Source: Paracoccus sp. SCSIO 75233
Lineage (GTDB): Bacteria; Pseudomonadota; Alphaproteobacteria; Rhodobacterales; Rhodobacteraceae
Assembly (NCBI RefSeq): GCF_027912675.1
Contig: NZ_CP115757.1
Coordinates: 3,190,501 to 3,254,500, forward strand
Direction of reading: 5' to 3'
Length of the DNA: 64,000 nt
Made by a program: the position numbers and the translations under genes. The notes under the pieces were generated by a model. That model worked only from the letters and a program-made list of their open reading frames with translations, ran no database searches and had not been told where the DNA came from. Below, one piece after another: positions 18,317 through 27,909 of the stretch. Position 1 is the stretch's first letter; each line of letters starts with the position of its first letter.

Positions 18317-19102
18317 ATGTTCACCATCGCCACTTGGAATATCAATTCGGTCCGCCTGCGTGCCGGTCTGGTCGAACGCCTGCTGCGCGAGGAGGCACCG
18401 GATATTCTTTGCCTTCAGGAATGCAAATCCCCGGTCGATAAGATCCCGGTCGAGGGGTTTCGCGCGCTCGGCTATAACCACATGGTTGCCCGTGGTCAGA
18501 AGGGCTATAACGGCGTGGCCATTTTGTCGCGCCTGCCGCTGGAGGATGCCGGGGACCGCGACTATGCGAAGCTCGGCCATGCCCGCCATGTTGCGGCGCG
18601 GCTGGAAAACGGCGTGGTGATCCATAATTTTTATATTCCTGCGGGCGGCGATGTGCCGGACCGGGAGGTGAATGAGAAATTCGGCCAGAAACTCGATTTC
18701 CTGACCGAGATGCGCGATGTGTTTCACGACGAAAAGCCGCAGCGCTCGATCATGGTCGGCGATTTCAACATCGCCCCGCGAGAGGATGATGTCTGGTCGC
18801 ATAAGCAGCTTCTCAAGGTTGTCAGCCACACCCCGATCGAGGTCGAACATCTTGGCGCGGCGCAGGACGCAGGCAAGCTGGTCGACATCACCCGCAAGGA
18901 TATTCCCGAAGGTCAGCTTTACAGCTGGTGGTCCTATCGCAACCGGGATTGGGACGCGTCCGACCGTGGGCGGCGGCTCGATCATATCTGGGCGACGCCG
19001 GATATTGCCAATGCCGCTCACGGAAGCCGCATTCTGCGACCGCTCCGGGGCTGGGAGAAACCGTCGGATCATGTGCCGGTTTTTGCCAGCTTCGACCTGT
19101 AG
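18317..19102 (+). CDS. xth: Exodeoxyribonuclease III
   Basis: A 261-residue apurinic/apyrimidinic endonuclease and 3'-exonuclease of the ExoIII family, a base-excision-repair enzyme. The N-terminus MFTIATWNINSVRLRAG carries the catalytic Asn, and LQECKS has the metal-binding Glu35. GDFNIAPREDDVW supplies the Asp-Asn pair and SDHVPVFASF the final Asp-His. I chose the ATG at 18317 because it begins exactly at the conserved first strand; the upstream open frame is non-coding. It lies about 110 bp after the divergent MFS gene start. Confidence 0.94.
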   Translation: MFTIATWNINSVRLRAGLVERLLREEAPDILCLQECKSPVDKIPVEGFRALGYNHMVARGQKGYNGVAILSRLPLEDAGDRDYAKLGHARHVAARLENGVVIHNFYIPAGGDVPDREVNEKFGQKLDFLTEMRDVFHDEKPQRSIMVGDFNIAPREDDVWSHKQLLKVVSHTPIEVEHLGAAQDAGKLVDITRKDIPEGQLYSWWSYRNRDWDASDRGRRLDHIWATPDIANAAHGSRILRPLRGWEKPSDHVPVFASFDL

Positions 19103-19165
19103 CCACCCCTTTCGCGCAGGGGTGTCACGCCCCATATTGGCGTCAAACGAGAATTCGAGGTTCAA

Positions 19166-20083
19166 ATGGCTGAAATGCTGATCGGAGAAAACACTGCGGC
19201 ACCTGCGGCGGGGGATATCATCAAGGATGTGACCGAGGCCGACTTCATGAAAGAGGTCGTCGAGAAATCCCAGCAGGTCCCTGTGATCGTGGATTTCTGG
19301 GCGCCGTGGTGCGGTCCCTGCAAGACGCTCGGCCCCGCGCTTGAGGCGGAGGTGACGAAGGCCAAGGGCCGCGTCGTCATGGCCAAGGTCAATGTCGACG
19401 AAAACCAGATGATCGCCAGCCAGTTGCGCGTCCAGTCGATCCCGACCGTCTACGCATTCTGGCAGGGCCAGCCGGTCGATGCGTTTCAGGGCGCGCTGCC
19501 GCAAAGCGAGCTGAAGGCCTTTATCGACAAGCTCACCCAGTTGTCCGGCGACGATGGCGGTCTGGGCGAGGCGCTTGAAGCTGCCGAGGCGATGCTGGCC
19601 GAGGGCGCGCATGACGATGCCGCAGAGACCTTCGCCGCGATCATCGGTGAGGAGCAGGAAAACGCCGAAGCATGGGGCGGCCTCATCCGCGCCCGGCTCG
19701 CAGGCGGCGATGCCGATGCCGCTGCACAAGCGCTGGAGCAGGTGCCCGCCGCCATCACCTCCGCCGCGCCGGTGGAGGCCGCCCGCGCCCAGCTTCAATT
19801 GGCCCAGCAGGCCGCGACGGCAGGCCCCCTCGACGATCTGCGCGCGAAGGTAGAGGCCGATCCCGCCGATCAGCAGGCCCGCTTCGACTATGCAACCGCC
19901 CTGCATGCCGGAGGTCAGGTGGAGGAGGCCGTGGACCAGCTTCTCGAAAGCTTCCGCCGCGACCGCGAATGGAATGACAGCGCCGCAAAGGCCCAACTCA
20001 TCACCATTTTCGACGCCCTGAAACCGACCGACCCGATTGCGCAAAAGGGCCGCCGCCGCCTGTCCAGCCTGATCTTCGCCTGA
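19166..20083 (+). CDS. Thioredoxin-TPR co-chaperone (YbbN/CnoX-like)
   Basis: A 305-residue protein with an N-terminal thioredoxin domain (residues about 20-125) and a C-terminal TPR-like helical region (about 130-305). The redox motif is WAPWCGPCK with Cys49 and Cys52, so unlike E. coli CnoX (SxxC) both cysteines are present. Family members hold unfolded or oxidised proteins for the chaperones. It begins an operon whose next gene overlaps its stop (TGATG), followed by a Trm112-like gene. Confidence 0.9.
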   Translation: MAEMLIGENTAAPAAGDIIKDVTEADFMKEVVEKSQQVPVIVDFWAPWCGPCKTLGPALEAEVTKAKGRVVMAKVNVDENQMIASQLRVQSIPTVYAFWQGQPVDAFQGALPQSELKAFIDKLTQLSGDDGGLGEALEAAEAMLAEGAHDDAAETFAAIIGEEQENAEAWGGLIRARLAGGDADAAAQALEQVPAAITSAAPVEAARAQLQLAQQAATAGPLDDLRAKVEADPADQQARFDYATALHAGGQVEEAVDQLLESFRRDREWNDSAAKAQLITIFDALKPTDPIAQKGRRRLSSLIFA

Positions 20084-20718
20084 TGCGGCGCGACTACGAT
20101 CTGCCGACGACCCTGCCGCTTTTCGTCCTGCCGGGCGCGGTGCTGATGCCGCGCACCCGGCTGCCGCTGAATATTTTCGAGCCGCGCTATCTCCAGATGG
20201 TCGAGGACGCGCTGAAAACACCGGAACGGCTGATCGGCATGATCCAGCCGCTGGACGAATCCGGCGATGTGCTGGCGGAGATTGGCTCCGCCGGGCGGAT
20301 CGTCGGGTTTTCGGAACAGGATGACGGGCGCTATCTGATCTCTCTCGGGCAGGTGTCGCGCTTCCGGCTGAACGAGGCGGAGCAGGGTTTTCACCCCTAT
20401 CCCCTGGGTCAGGTTGACTGGGCTGGGTTCGAACTGGATGGCGGCGATGAAGAACAGGACCCCGACTGGCATCGCGACAATTTCCTCGCGCTGATGCGCC
20501 GCTACATGGACCGCCACGACCTGTCGACCGATTGGGAGGCCGCCGACGATGCCGAGGCGGAATTGCTGGTGAATTCCCTCGCAATGGCCCTGCCGCTGGA
20601 GGTTCAGGACAAGCAGGCGCTGCTCGAAACCCCGACCCTGCCGGAGCGGCGCGCGCTTCTGGAAGGGTTGCTGGAATATGAACTCCGCCAGAGCGAAAAT
20701 GACGAGGTGATCCAATGA
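20083..20718 (+). CDS. LON substrate-binding-domain protein
   Basis: A 211-residue protein made only of the N-terminal substrate-recognition domain of Lon protease, without ATPase or protease parts. The typical start ([26 protein letters not shown]) is followed by [21 protein letters not shown] and [15 protein letters not shown]. Its role in bacteria is not established. It is translationally coupled to the thioredoxin-TPR gene (overlap at the stop codon) and overlaps the next gene by 4 bp. The same trio is common in alphaproteobacteria. Confidence 0.9.
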   Translation: MRRDYDLPTTLPLFVLPGAVLMPRTRLPLNIFEPRYLQMVEDALKTPERLIGMIQPLDESGDVLAEIGSAGRIVGFSEQDDGRYLISLGQVSRFRLNEAEQGFHPYPLGQVDWAGFELDGGDEEQDPDWHRDNFLALMRRYMDRHDLSTDWEAADDAEAELLVNSLAMALPLEVQDKQALLETPTLPERRALLEGLLEYELRQSENDEVIQ

Positions 20719-20921
20719 CCGACGAAAACACCCAGCCCGACGCGCCCGGTTTCGACCGCCACATGCTTGAGGCTCTGGTCTGCCCGGTGACCCACACCAC
20801 GCTGCATTACGACGCCGCCCGGCAGGAGCTGGTGTCGAAAGCCGCCGGTCTGGCCTTCCCGATCCGCGCCGGTATCCCGATCATGCTGGTGGACGAGGCG
20901 CGGCTGCTGAAGGCGGATTAA
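20715..20921 (+). CDS. Trm112 family protein
   Basis: A 68-residue Trm112-like protein (COG2835). In eukaryotes Trm112 activates methyltransferases; the bacterial role is unclear. The conserved LEALVCPVT and [22 protein letters not shown] segments are visible at residues 17-25 and 44-65. Only one Cys remains where zinc-binding members have more, which is usual for this alphaproteobacterial type. It overlaps the LON-domain gene by 4 bp and is the last gene of the operon. Confidence 0.87.
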   Translation: MTDENTQPDAPGFDRHMLEALVCPVTHTTLHYDAARQELVSKAAGLAFPIRAGIPIMLVDEARLLKAD

Positions 20922-21034
20922 AACGTCGCGCGACCCCGTCGCTGATGTGTCCGCCAAGCTCTCCCGGTCGACCGCTTTTAGCTTAGCTCTGTCCTCGCAA
21001 ATACTTCAGATTAACAGGGCAGATGGATGGCGCC

Positions 21035-22255
21035 CTAAAGCGCCTTCCCCGCCAAAAGCCTCGGCATCGGGTCGATATTCAGCCCCGCCGCCGTGCGCAT
21101 GAACCGCCGCCGCAGCGCCGGGACGGCATTCACCGCCCCCATCCCCAGCCCGCGCATCCCGCGCAGCACCGGGTTGTCGTTGGAGAACAGACCGTTCACC
21201 CCATCCATCCCCAAGGCCAATGAGGTGGAATCGAACCGCCGCCAGCCCTGATAGCGGTCCAGCGTCGTCGCAAAGCCGATATCCTCGCCGTTGCGCGCCG
21301 CCTCGACGACGCATTCCGCCAGCGCCCCGACATCCCGCAGACCCAGATTGAGGCCTTGTCCGGCAATCGGATGCACGCCATGCGCCGCGTCCCCGATCAG
21401 CGCCACCCGCTCGGCAATATAGCTGTTCGCCAGCGTCAGGTTCAGCGGATAGGAAAAACGCGGCCCGGCCAGCGTCACCTTCCCGGTGATCGCTTCGATC
21501 TGCTGACCAAGCACGGAGAGGAAATCTTCATCCCCCAGCCCGCCAATCACCTGCGCCCGGTCCCGTTTCAGCGACCAGACAATCGATGACCGGTCCCCTT
21601 TCAGCGGCAGCACCGCCAGCGGCCCGGTCGGCAGAAAGATCTGATGCGCCGCGCCGTCATGCGGAATTTCCTGATCCAGCGCCGCGACCAGTGCGGTCTG
21701 CCCGTAATCATGGCCGCTCCGCCGTATCCCGGCCCGCTTGGCCACCCCGGACCTGCGGCCATCCGCGCCGACCAGCAACCGTGCCCGCAGGATGCGCCCG
21801 TCCGACAGGCTGACATCGATGCCGCCCGCATCGGCGGCCTCGCCCACCACCTGCGTTTCGGGAATATGGGTCAGCCGGTCCCGCATCGCGCCCAGCAAAG
21901 CGCGATAGAGGAACCGGTCCTCCAGCATCTGGCCCAGCACGCCCTCTTCGATCTCGTTTGCGTCAAAATACAACCCGAACGGCCCGATTTCGGTCCCTCG
22001 CCCCTGCCGGGCAATCACCTTGCGGATCGGCTGGGCGGTTTCTGCCAGCCCGTCACAGACGCCGATCCCGCCCAGCAACCTGACGGAGGCCAGCGCCAGC
22101 GCATAAGCCCGCCCGTCAAAGCTGTCATCGGCCCGCGCCCGTTCCGGGGCGGCATCGACAACGGCCACACGCAGCCCCGCGTCAGCAAGGGCAAGCCCAA
22201 GTGCCGGACCATTCAGCCCGCCCCCGGCAATCACGACATCATATTCGTTTCTCAT
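21035..22255 (-). CDS. UbiH/UbiF/VisC/COQ6-family FAD monooxygenase
   Basis: A 406-residue class A flavoprotein hydroxylase, probably hydroxylating the ring of ubiquinone precursors. The dinucleotide-binding motif VIAGGGLNGPALGLALADAG lies at the N-terminus (about residues 8-27), the middle motif is LVGADGRRSGVAKRAG, and the third FAD motif VALIGDAAHGVHPIAGQGLN is near residue 285. Which ring carbon it modifies cannot be decided by eye. It stands alone, divergent from the amidase gene with about 100 bp between starts. Confidence 0.9.
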   Translation of the reverse strand: MRNEYDVVIAGGGLNGPALGLALADAGLRVAVVDAAPERARADDSFDGRAYALALASVRLLGGIGVCDGLAETAQPIRKVIARQGRGTEIGPFGLYFDANEIEEGVLGQMLEDRFLYRALLGAMRDRLTHIPETQVVGEAADAGGIDVSLSDGRILRARLLVGADGRRSGVAKRAGIRRSGHDYGQTALVAALDQEIPHDGAAHQIFLPTGPLAVLPLKGDRSSIVWSLKRDRAQVIGGLGDEDFLSVLGQQIEAITGKVTLAGPRFSYPLNLTLANSYIAERVALIGDAAHGVHPIAGQGLNLGLRDVGALAECVVEAARNGEDIGFATTLDRYQGWRRFDSTSLALGMDGVNGLFSNDNPVLRGMRGLGMGAVNAVPALRRRFMRTAAGLNIDPMPRLLAGKAL

Positions 22256-22356
22256 GGCCCGAACCTACGCCCCGGGCCGCGCCGCGTCCATGCGGCAAAA
22301 GCGATGGACGGAACCGTTTACCCGCATTAGCCTTCCCTAAAGCGAAGGGGAGAGCG

Positions 22357-23685
22357 ATGGACTGGCTGACCAAACCCGCAAGTGAACAGGGCCGCGCCAT
22401 CATGGCCGGTCTGGTGTCGCCCGTCGATCTGGCGGAGGCTTATCTGTATGCGGCGGAAAAACACCCCGATGGCGATAAGATATATGCACGGCTGACGCCG
22501 GAACGCGCCCGCTCGCAGGCGATTGCGGCGCATGATCGCGCCAAGGCCGAACAGCGTCTCGGCCTGCTGGACGGGGTGCCGATAAGCTGGAAGGACAATG
22601 TCGACAGCGCAGGCGTCGCGACGGAGGATGGATCGGCGCTGCTGAAGGGCCGCGTCCCGGAACGCGACGCGGCTGTGCTGGAAAACGCGGATTTCGCCGG
22701 GCTGGTCTGTCTGGGCAAGACCCATATGACGGAACTCGCCTTCAGCGGGCTCGGCCTCAACCCGATGACCGCGACCCCGCCAAATGCGCTTGATCCGGCA
22801 CTTGCGCCGGGCGGGTCAAGCTCCGGCTCTGCGGTATCGGTGGCGCTTGGTCTGGCGGCGGCGACCATCGGGTCGGACACTGGCGGCTCCATCCGCGCGC
22901 CTGCGGCTTGGAACGGGCTTGCCGGGTTCAAGCCGACGCCGGAGGCCGTGCCGTCGCGTGGCGTCCTGCCGCTTTGCCGTCAGTTCGACGTCGCGGGCCC
23001 GCTCGCCCGCAATATTGAGGACTGCGCCAACCTCTTTGCCGCGATTACCGCCTGCCGCACGCCCGATCTGACGGATGCCGACCGCATGTCCCTCAACCTG
23101 CTGGTCCTTGACGGCGTCCCCTTCGAAGATGCCCGCGATGCGCCCGTGGCCGCGTTTGAGGAAAGCGTCGAACGCCTAGCACGGGCAGGGGCCAGCATCA
23201 GCCGCGCCGCGCCGCCTTGCGTGGCGGAGGCGATGGCCCTGTCCCCGATCCTGTTCGCGCCGGAGGCATACGGCATCTGGCAGGCCCATATCGAGGCCGC
23301 GCCGGAGGCGATGTATCCCCCGATCCTCGCCCGGTTCCGTGCCGGTGCAGAGGTGTCCGGCCCGGATTACGTCGCCGGCTGGGAAACGCTTCGCCGTTTG
23401 CGCGCGATCTGGGCCGATACCGTGGCCGGCTTCGACGCCGTGATCCTGCCCACTGTGCCGATCCTGCCGCCGGATCGTGAGAGGCTGCTGGCAGATGCGG
23501 ATTTCTTCGCCTCAGAGAACCTGCTGACGCTCAGAAATACCCGCATCGGCAACCTGCTGGGCCTGCCTGCCGCGACCCTCCCGACGGCGCGTCCCGCCTG
23601 CGGCATCATGGCAATGGGCGCGGCAAACGACGATCTGCGGCTGCTGCGCGTGGCAAAGGCAATGGAAACCGCGCTTTTGGCCTAG
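22357..23685 (+). CDS. Amidase signature family protein
   Basis: A 442-residue amidase-signature enzyme hydrolysing an amide of unknown identity. The Ser-cisSer-Lys triad is intact: Lys79 in PISWKDN, the serines at 154-156 in PGGSSSGSA and nucleophile Ser178 in GSDTGGSIRAP. These numbers match those of GatA, but the chain is about 40 residues shorter and no gatB or gatC is nearby, so it is not the tRNA amidotransferase. I chose the ATG at 22357, with a GGGGAGA ribosome binding site. It is followed by an aminotransferase gene 79 bp downstream. Confidence 0.88.
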   Translation: MDWLTKPASEQGRAIMAGLVSPVDLAEAYLYAAEKHPDGDKIYARLTPERARSQAIAAHDRAKAEQRLGLLDGVPISWKDNVDSAGVATEDGSALLKGRVPERDAAVLENADFAGLVCLGKTHMTELAFSGLGLNPMTATPPNALDPALAPGGSSSGSAVSVALGLAAATIGSDTGGSIRAPAAWNGLAGFKPTPEAVPSRGVLPLCRQFDVAGPLARNIEDCANLFAAITACRTPDLTDADRMSLNLLVLDGVPFEDARDAPVAAFEESVERLARAGASISRAAPPCVAEAMALSPILFAPEAYGIWQAHIEAAPEAMYPPILARFRAGAEVSGPDYVAGWETLRRLRAIWADTVAGFDAVILPTVPILPPDRERLLADADFFASENLLTLRNTRIGNLLGLPAATLPTARPACGIMAMGAANDDLRLLRVAKAMETALLA

Positions 23686-23764
23686 ACTGACTGGACGGAA
23701 CGCCACTGATTCTGTAACCTCACAGCATAACGGGGCGAGACGACCCCGATCGTGAGAGGCAGTC

Positions 23765-24940
23765 ATGGCAAATCCCGAGCGGTTTTCGAACCTGCCGGAA
23801 TACGCGTTTCCGCGCCTGCGGACGCTGTTGTCGGGCATAGAACCCGGCGGCGAACCGATGGTCCTGACCATTGGCGAGCCACGTCATGGCATCCCCGATT
23901 TCGTCGCCCCCATCATGGCGGAGAATATCGCGCTGTTCGGGAAATACCCCCCGAACGAGGGCAATCCGCCGATGCTGGCCGCCATCTCCGGCTGGCTGTC
24001 GCGCCGCTACGGCCTCGATATCGCGCATGATCAGATCACCAGCCTCAACGGCACCCGCGAGGGGCTGTTCAACGCCGCCCTCGCACTCTGCCCGGAGCGC
24101 AAGAACGGCAAGCAGCCCGCGATCCTGATCCCGAACCCGTTCTATCAGGTCTACGCCGTCGCCGCCGCCGCCGTGGGGGCGGAACCTGTCTTCGTCCCCG
24201 CCACCGCCGATACCGGCCACCTGCCGGATTTCGCAGCACTTTCCGCCGATCTGCTGGATCGCACCGCCATCGCCTATATCTGCTCGCCCGCCAACCCGCA
24301 GGGCGCGGTCGCGGATGAGGACTACCTCGAACGCCTGCTGACGCTGGCCGAGCAGCATGATTTCCTGATCTTCGCCGATGAATGCTATTCGGAGATCTGG
24401 CGCGACACGCCGCCCCCCGGAGCATTGGCGACCGCCACCCGCATGGGCCTGCCCGACCGGGTGGTCATGTTCAACTCGCTCTCGAAACGCTCCAACCTTC
24501 CCGGTCTGCGCTCCGGCTTTGCCGCAGGCGGGCGGGAGGCGATCCGTCAGCTCCGCCAGCTTCGCAGCTATTCCGGCGCGCCCCTGCCGCTGCCCGCCCA
24601 GATGGTCAGCGCTGCCGCCTGGAATGACGAGGACCACGTCACCGCCAGCCGCGCACTCTATCAGCGCAAATATGCGGTCGCAGACCGGGTGCTGGGCAAT
24701 GTGCCGGGCTATCAGCCCCCGGCAGGCGGCTTCTTCCTGTGGCTGCCGGTCCCGGATGGGGAGGCGGCGGCAAAAACCCTCTGGCGCGAGGCGGGCATTC
24801 AGGTGCTGCCCGGCGCATATCTCTCGCGCGAGGTGGACGGGCAGAACCCCGGCCAAGGATATATCCGCGTCGCACTGGTCGCGACCGAAGACGAAACCGA
24901 ACGGGCGCTCGAACGCCTGAAACAGACGATATTCGAGTAA
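23765..24940 (+). CDS. Class I/II pyridoxal-phosphate aminotransferase
   Basis: A 391-residue fold-type I aminotransferase. The PLP lysine is Lys241 in [17 protein letters not shown], the Asp that binds the pyridine nitrogen is in [10 protein letters not shown] (about 201-210), and SPANPQG supplies the substrate Asn. The sequence style ([23 protein letters not shown]) resembles the succinyldiaminopimelate aminotransferase DapC branch, but no lysine-pathway genes are adjacent. It lies 10 bp ahead of ftsK and may share its transcript. Confidence 0.88.
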   Translation: MANPERFSNLPEYAFPRLRTLLSGIEPGGEPMVLTIGEPRHGIPDFVAPIMAENIALFGKYPPNEGNPPMLAAISGWLSRRYGLDIAHDQITSLNGTREGLFNAALALCPERKNGKQPAILIPNPFYQVYAVAAAAVGAEPVFVPATADTGHLPDFAALSADLLDRTAIAYICSPANPQGAVADEDYLERLLTLAEQHDFLIFADECYSEIWRDTPPPGALATATRMGLPDRVVMFNSLSKRSNLPGLRSGFAAGGREAIRQLRQLRSYSGAPLPLPAQMVSAAAWNDEDHVTASRALYQRKYAVADRVLGNVPGYQPPAGGFFLWLPVPDGEAAAKTLWREAGIQVLPGAYLSREVDGQNPGQGYIRVALVATEDETERALERLKQTIFE

Positions 24941-24950
24941 GGGCAGGATT

Positions 24951-27569
24951 ATGGCGAGCTGGCAGGCAAAACAACGCGATCCGCTGTTTGACCAAAACAC
25001 GCAGGCCGCATTGGAACGGCGCGGGAAAGAGCTGATCGGGGCGGGTCTGATCGTCCTTGCGGCGATGCTCTCGCTGATCCTGTGGAGCTGGTCACCCGAC
25101 GATCCCAGCTTCCTTGCCGCAACCGACCAGCCGCCCGAAAACCTGCTCGGCCGGTTCGGTGCCTATGTCGCGGCACCGCTGATGATGATCGCCGGATACG
25201 GCGTCTGGGGTCTGGTGCTGGGCGCGCTTGTCTGGGGCCTGCGCCTGATGCTGCATAAGGGGGAGGAGCGGCTGATGCGCGGCCTGTTCCTGCCCATTGC
25301 CGTCGCCCTCGGCTCCGTCTACTGCGCCTCGCTGGTGCCGCCTGCGGGCTGGCAGGAAAATTTCGGCCTCGGCGGCCATTTCGGCGACATGATGATGGGC
25401 GGGCTGATGAATATGCTGCCCTTCGGCCCCGCCGCCTCGCTGAAATTCGGTGCCCTGCTGATGGCGCTCGCCGCACTCGCATTCTACGGCTTCGTCCTCG
25501 GCTTCGACCTTGAAGAGCTTCAGCGCCTGCGCAACTGGCTGTTCGTCGGCCTTGTCACCGCCTATGCAATCCTGCTGAACCTGCTCGGCAAGGGCGCGCA
25601 AGGTGCGGTCGGGGCCGCGCGCGGCGTCAAGGCCCGGGCCGCCGAACGCGCGCAATCCGACGACACCGCCGAACAACCCGACGAACCCCGCCGCGGTCTC
25701 TTCCGCCGCAAACGCCAGCGCGACGAATGGGAGGCGGAGTCCGAATTGGTCGAACCGCAGGCCCATGATGCCGACGCCCCGACCGATGAAGAAGTCAGCG
25801 CCCGCATAGGTGACGCGATCAACGCCCGTGGTGGTGCGGGCAACCTGCTCAGCTCTGTCACCCGGCGGCTGAACGCCCGCCAGCAGGACAGCGCCCTGCA
25901 TGACCCGGCCAATGACGCCGCCCCGGTCGAACCCGCCGACCCGCAGCCTTTCGGCGCGGACACCGCCCGTGTCGTCGTCCCGGCGAAGAAGCCCGTCGCC
26001 CCCTCCCGTCAGGCACAGGCGGAGGCACAGCCCGCCCTGCGCTTCGACGAAACCGGCAACCAGTTCGAGAAACCGGCGCTCTCGCTTCTGACCGAACCTT
26101 CGACCATCGAGCGCCACCGCCTCTCGGACGAGGCACTGGCCGAAAACGCCCGCATGCTGGAGGCGGTTCTGGACGATTACGGCGTCAAGGGTCAGATCAC
26201 CGCCGTCCATCCCGGACCCGTGGTCACGCTCTATGAACTCGAACCCGCGCCGGGGCTGAAAGCATCGCGTGTGATCGGGCTTTCCGATGACATCGCCCGC
26301 TCCATGTCGGCATTGTCGGCGCGTGTCTCCACCGTGCCGGGGCGCACCGTGATCGGGATCGAACTGCCGAATGCGCGCCGCGAAAAGGTGCTGCTGCGCG
26401 AAATCCTGTCGGCAAAATCCTATGGCGATGCCTCCTATCCGCTCCCGCTGGCGCTCGGCAAGGATATCGGCGGCGGCCCGGTCGTCGCCAACCTCGCCAA
26501 GATGCCGCATTTGCTGATCGCGGGCACCACCGGCTCGGGCAAATCCGTCGCCATCAACACCATGATCCTGTCGCTCCTCTACAAGCTGTCGCCCGAGGAC
26601 TGCCGGCTGATCATGATCGACCCGAAGATGCTGGAACTGTCGGTCTATGACGGCATCCCGCATCTGCTCTCCCCGGTTGTGACCGACCCGAAGAAAGCCG
26701 TCGTGGCGCTGAAATGGGTCGTGGCCGAGATGGAGGAACGCTATCGCAAGATGTCCCGCATGGGCGTCCGCAATATCGAGGGCTATAACGGCCGCGTCCG
26801 CGAGGCGCTGGCGAAGGACGAGTTGTTCAAGCGCACCGTCCAGACCGGATTTGACGAAGATACCGGCGAACCGATCTTCGAGACCGAGGAATTTCAGCCC
26901 GAAACCTTCCCCTATATCGTCGTCATCGTCGATGAGATGGCCGATCTGATGATGGTCGCGGGCAAGGAGATCGAGGCGTGTATCCAGCGTCTGGCGCAGA
27001 TGGCGCGCGCCTCCGGCATCCATCTGATCATGGCGACGCAGCGGCCTTCGGTCGATGTCATCACCGGCACGATCAAGGCGAACTTCCCGACCCGGATTTC
27101 CTTCCAGGTCACGTCAAAGATCGACAGCCGCACCATCCTGGGCGAACAGGGGGCGGAGCAGCTTCTGGGTCAGGGCGACATGCTCTACATGGCCGGCGGC
27201 TCGCGCATCACCCGCGTTCACGGACCGTTCGTGTCGGATGAAGAGGTCGAGGAGGTGGTGAACCATCTCAAGAGCTTCGGCCCGCCGGAATATAAATCCG
27301 GCGTCGTCGATGGCCCCGAGGATGAGGTCGCGGGCGATATTGACGCCGTGCTGGGTCTCGGCAATTCCGCCGATGGCGACGATCAGCTTTACGATCAGGC
27401 GGTGATGATCGTGGCCAAGGACCGCAAATGCTCGACCAGCTATATCCAGCGGAAACTGGCCATCGGCTATAACAAGGCTGCGCGCATCGTGGAACAGATG
27501 GAAGATCAGGGCGTCGTCAGCGCCGCCAACCATGTCGGCAAGCGCGAAGTCCTCGTCCCCGAAATCTGA
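24951..27569 (+). CDS. ftsK: DNA translocase FtsK
   Basis: An 872-residue divisome-linked DNA pump that moves the chromosome terminus through the septum. The N-terminus has about four transmembrane helices (residues about 25-195), then a charged linker rich in Glu, Asp, Arg and Ala (about 210-390). The RecA-like motor follows, with Walker A GTTGSGKS near 525-532 and the Walker B strand [13 protein letters not shown]. The C-terminal gamma winged helix ([24 protein letters not shown]) reads KOPS polarity sites. The length is normal. Confidence 0.96.
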   Translation: MASWQAKQRDPLFDQNTQAALERRGKELIGAGLIVLAAMLSLILWSWSPDDPSFLAATDQPPENLLGRFGAYVAAPLMMIAGYGVWGLVLGALVWGLRLMLHKGEERLMRGLFLPIAVALGSVYCASLVPPAGWQENFGLGGHFGDMMMGGLMNMLPFGPAASLKFGALLMALAALAFYGFVLGFDLEELQRLRNWLFVGLVTAYAILLNLLGKGAQGAVGAARGVKARAAERAQSDDTAEQPDEPRRGLFRRKRQRDEWEAESELVEPQAHDADAPTDEEVSARIGDAINARGGAGNLLSSVTRRLNARQQDSALHDPANDAAPVEPADPQPFGADTARVVVPAKKPVAPSRQAQAEAQPALRFDETGNQFEKPALSLLTEPSTIERHRLSDEALAENARMLEAVLDDYGVKGQITAVHPGPVVTLYELEPAPGLKASRVIGLSDDIARSMSALSARVSTVPGRTVIGIELPNARREKVLLREILSAKSYGDASYPLPLALGKDIGGGPVVANLAKMPHLLIAGTTGSGKSVAINTMILSLLYKLSPEDCRLIMIDPKMLELSVYDGIPHLLSPVVTDPKKAVVALKWVVAEMEERYRKMSRMGVRNIEGYNGRVREALAKDELFKRTVQTGFDEDTGEPIFETEEFQPETFPYIVVIVDEMADLMMVAGKEIEACIQRLAQMARASGIHLIMATQRPSVDVITGTIKANFPTRISFQVTSKIDSRTILGEQGAEQLLGQGDMLYMAGGSRITRVHGPFVSDEEVEEVVNHLKSFGPPEYKSGVVDGPEDEVAGDIDAVLGLGNSADGDDQLYDQAVMIVAKDRKCSTSYIQRKLAIGYNKAARIVEQMEDQGVVSAANHVGKREVLVPEI

Positions 27570-27609
27570 CACCACCCCGATATCCCATTCTAACCTCCAA
27601 ACCCCGTAG

Positions 27610-27627
27610 GGTGCGCTTCAGCGCACC
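27610..27627. repeat. Short perfect palindrome after ftsK
   Basis: GGTGCGCT (27610-27617), TC, AGCGCACC (27620-27627) forms an 8-bp stem about 40 bp after the ftsK stop. There is no T run, so it may be a REP-like element or a Rho-dependent 3' end rather than an intrinsic terminator. Confidence 0.6.
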
Positions 27628-27696
27628 ATCCCTCCCGTGCACCACTCCCTCCCACGCACCACTCCCTTCCGGTCGCACCCCTTTCCATGCCTCCCC

Positions 27697-27740
27697 GGTG
27701 CACAGCCTGTGTACACCCTGTGCACCGCCCGTGTACGCAT
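27697..27740 (+). repeat. 11-bp helically phased direct repeat array 1
   Basis: Four units in exact 11-bp register start at 27697, 27708, 27719 and 27730: GGTGCACAGCC, TGTGTACACCC, TGTGCACCGCC and CGTGTACGCAT. GTGCAC and GTGTAC cores alternate. The same unit occurs at 40142-40207. Confidence 0.8.
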
Positions 27741-27909
27741 GACACACCAAAATCCCCAGCAATCACTGCCCCAAACCGCCCGCACCGCGCAACGGCACCC
27801 GATGCAACGCCCGCACCCGTTGCACCCCACCCGCATATATTCGCCGATACCCCGGATCGCGTCCCCGTTCCTGCTGGCGAATGCCGTTTGAACCTGTCAA
27901 ACTGCGCGC

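Larger units (their letters stand above)
27570..27909. other. C-rich, G-poor spacer with hairpin and 11-bp array
   Basis: No gene is recognisable in this 340-bp spacer. The + strand is markedly C-rich and G-poor. It holds the palindrome at 27610-27627, a 12-bp direct repeat GCACCACTCCCT at 27639 and 27656 (17-bp period) and the phased array at 27697-27740. The array ends about 170 bp upstream of the next gene. Confidence 0.6.

Noticed and set aside
18203..20800. Very long open frame of 865 codons on the minus strand over xth, the thioredoxin-TPR gene and the LON-domain gene
   Set aside because: It is antisense to three genes with clear motifs, its product is Arg/Pro/Gly/His-rich without any domain, and such shadows are expected at this GC content.
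20715..20921. Missing zinc cysteines in the Trm112-like protein
   Set aside because: To my knowledge alphaproteobacterial Trm112-like proteins often keep only the first Cys.
25092..27023. Antisense open frame of 643 codons over ftsK
   Set aside because: Shadow of the ftsK codon pattern; the product has no recognisable domain and ftsK is unambiguous.
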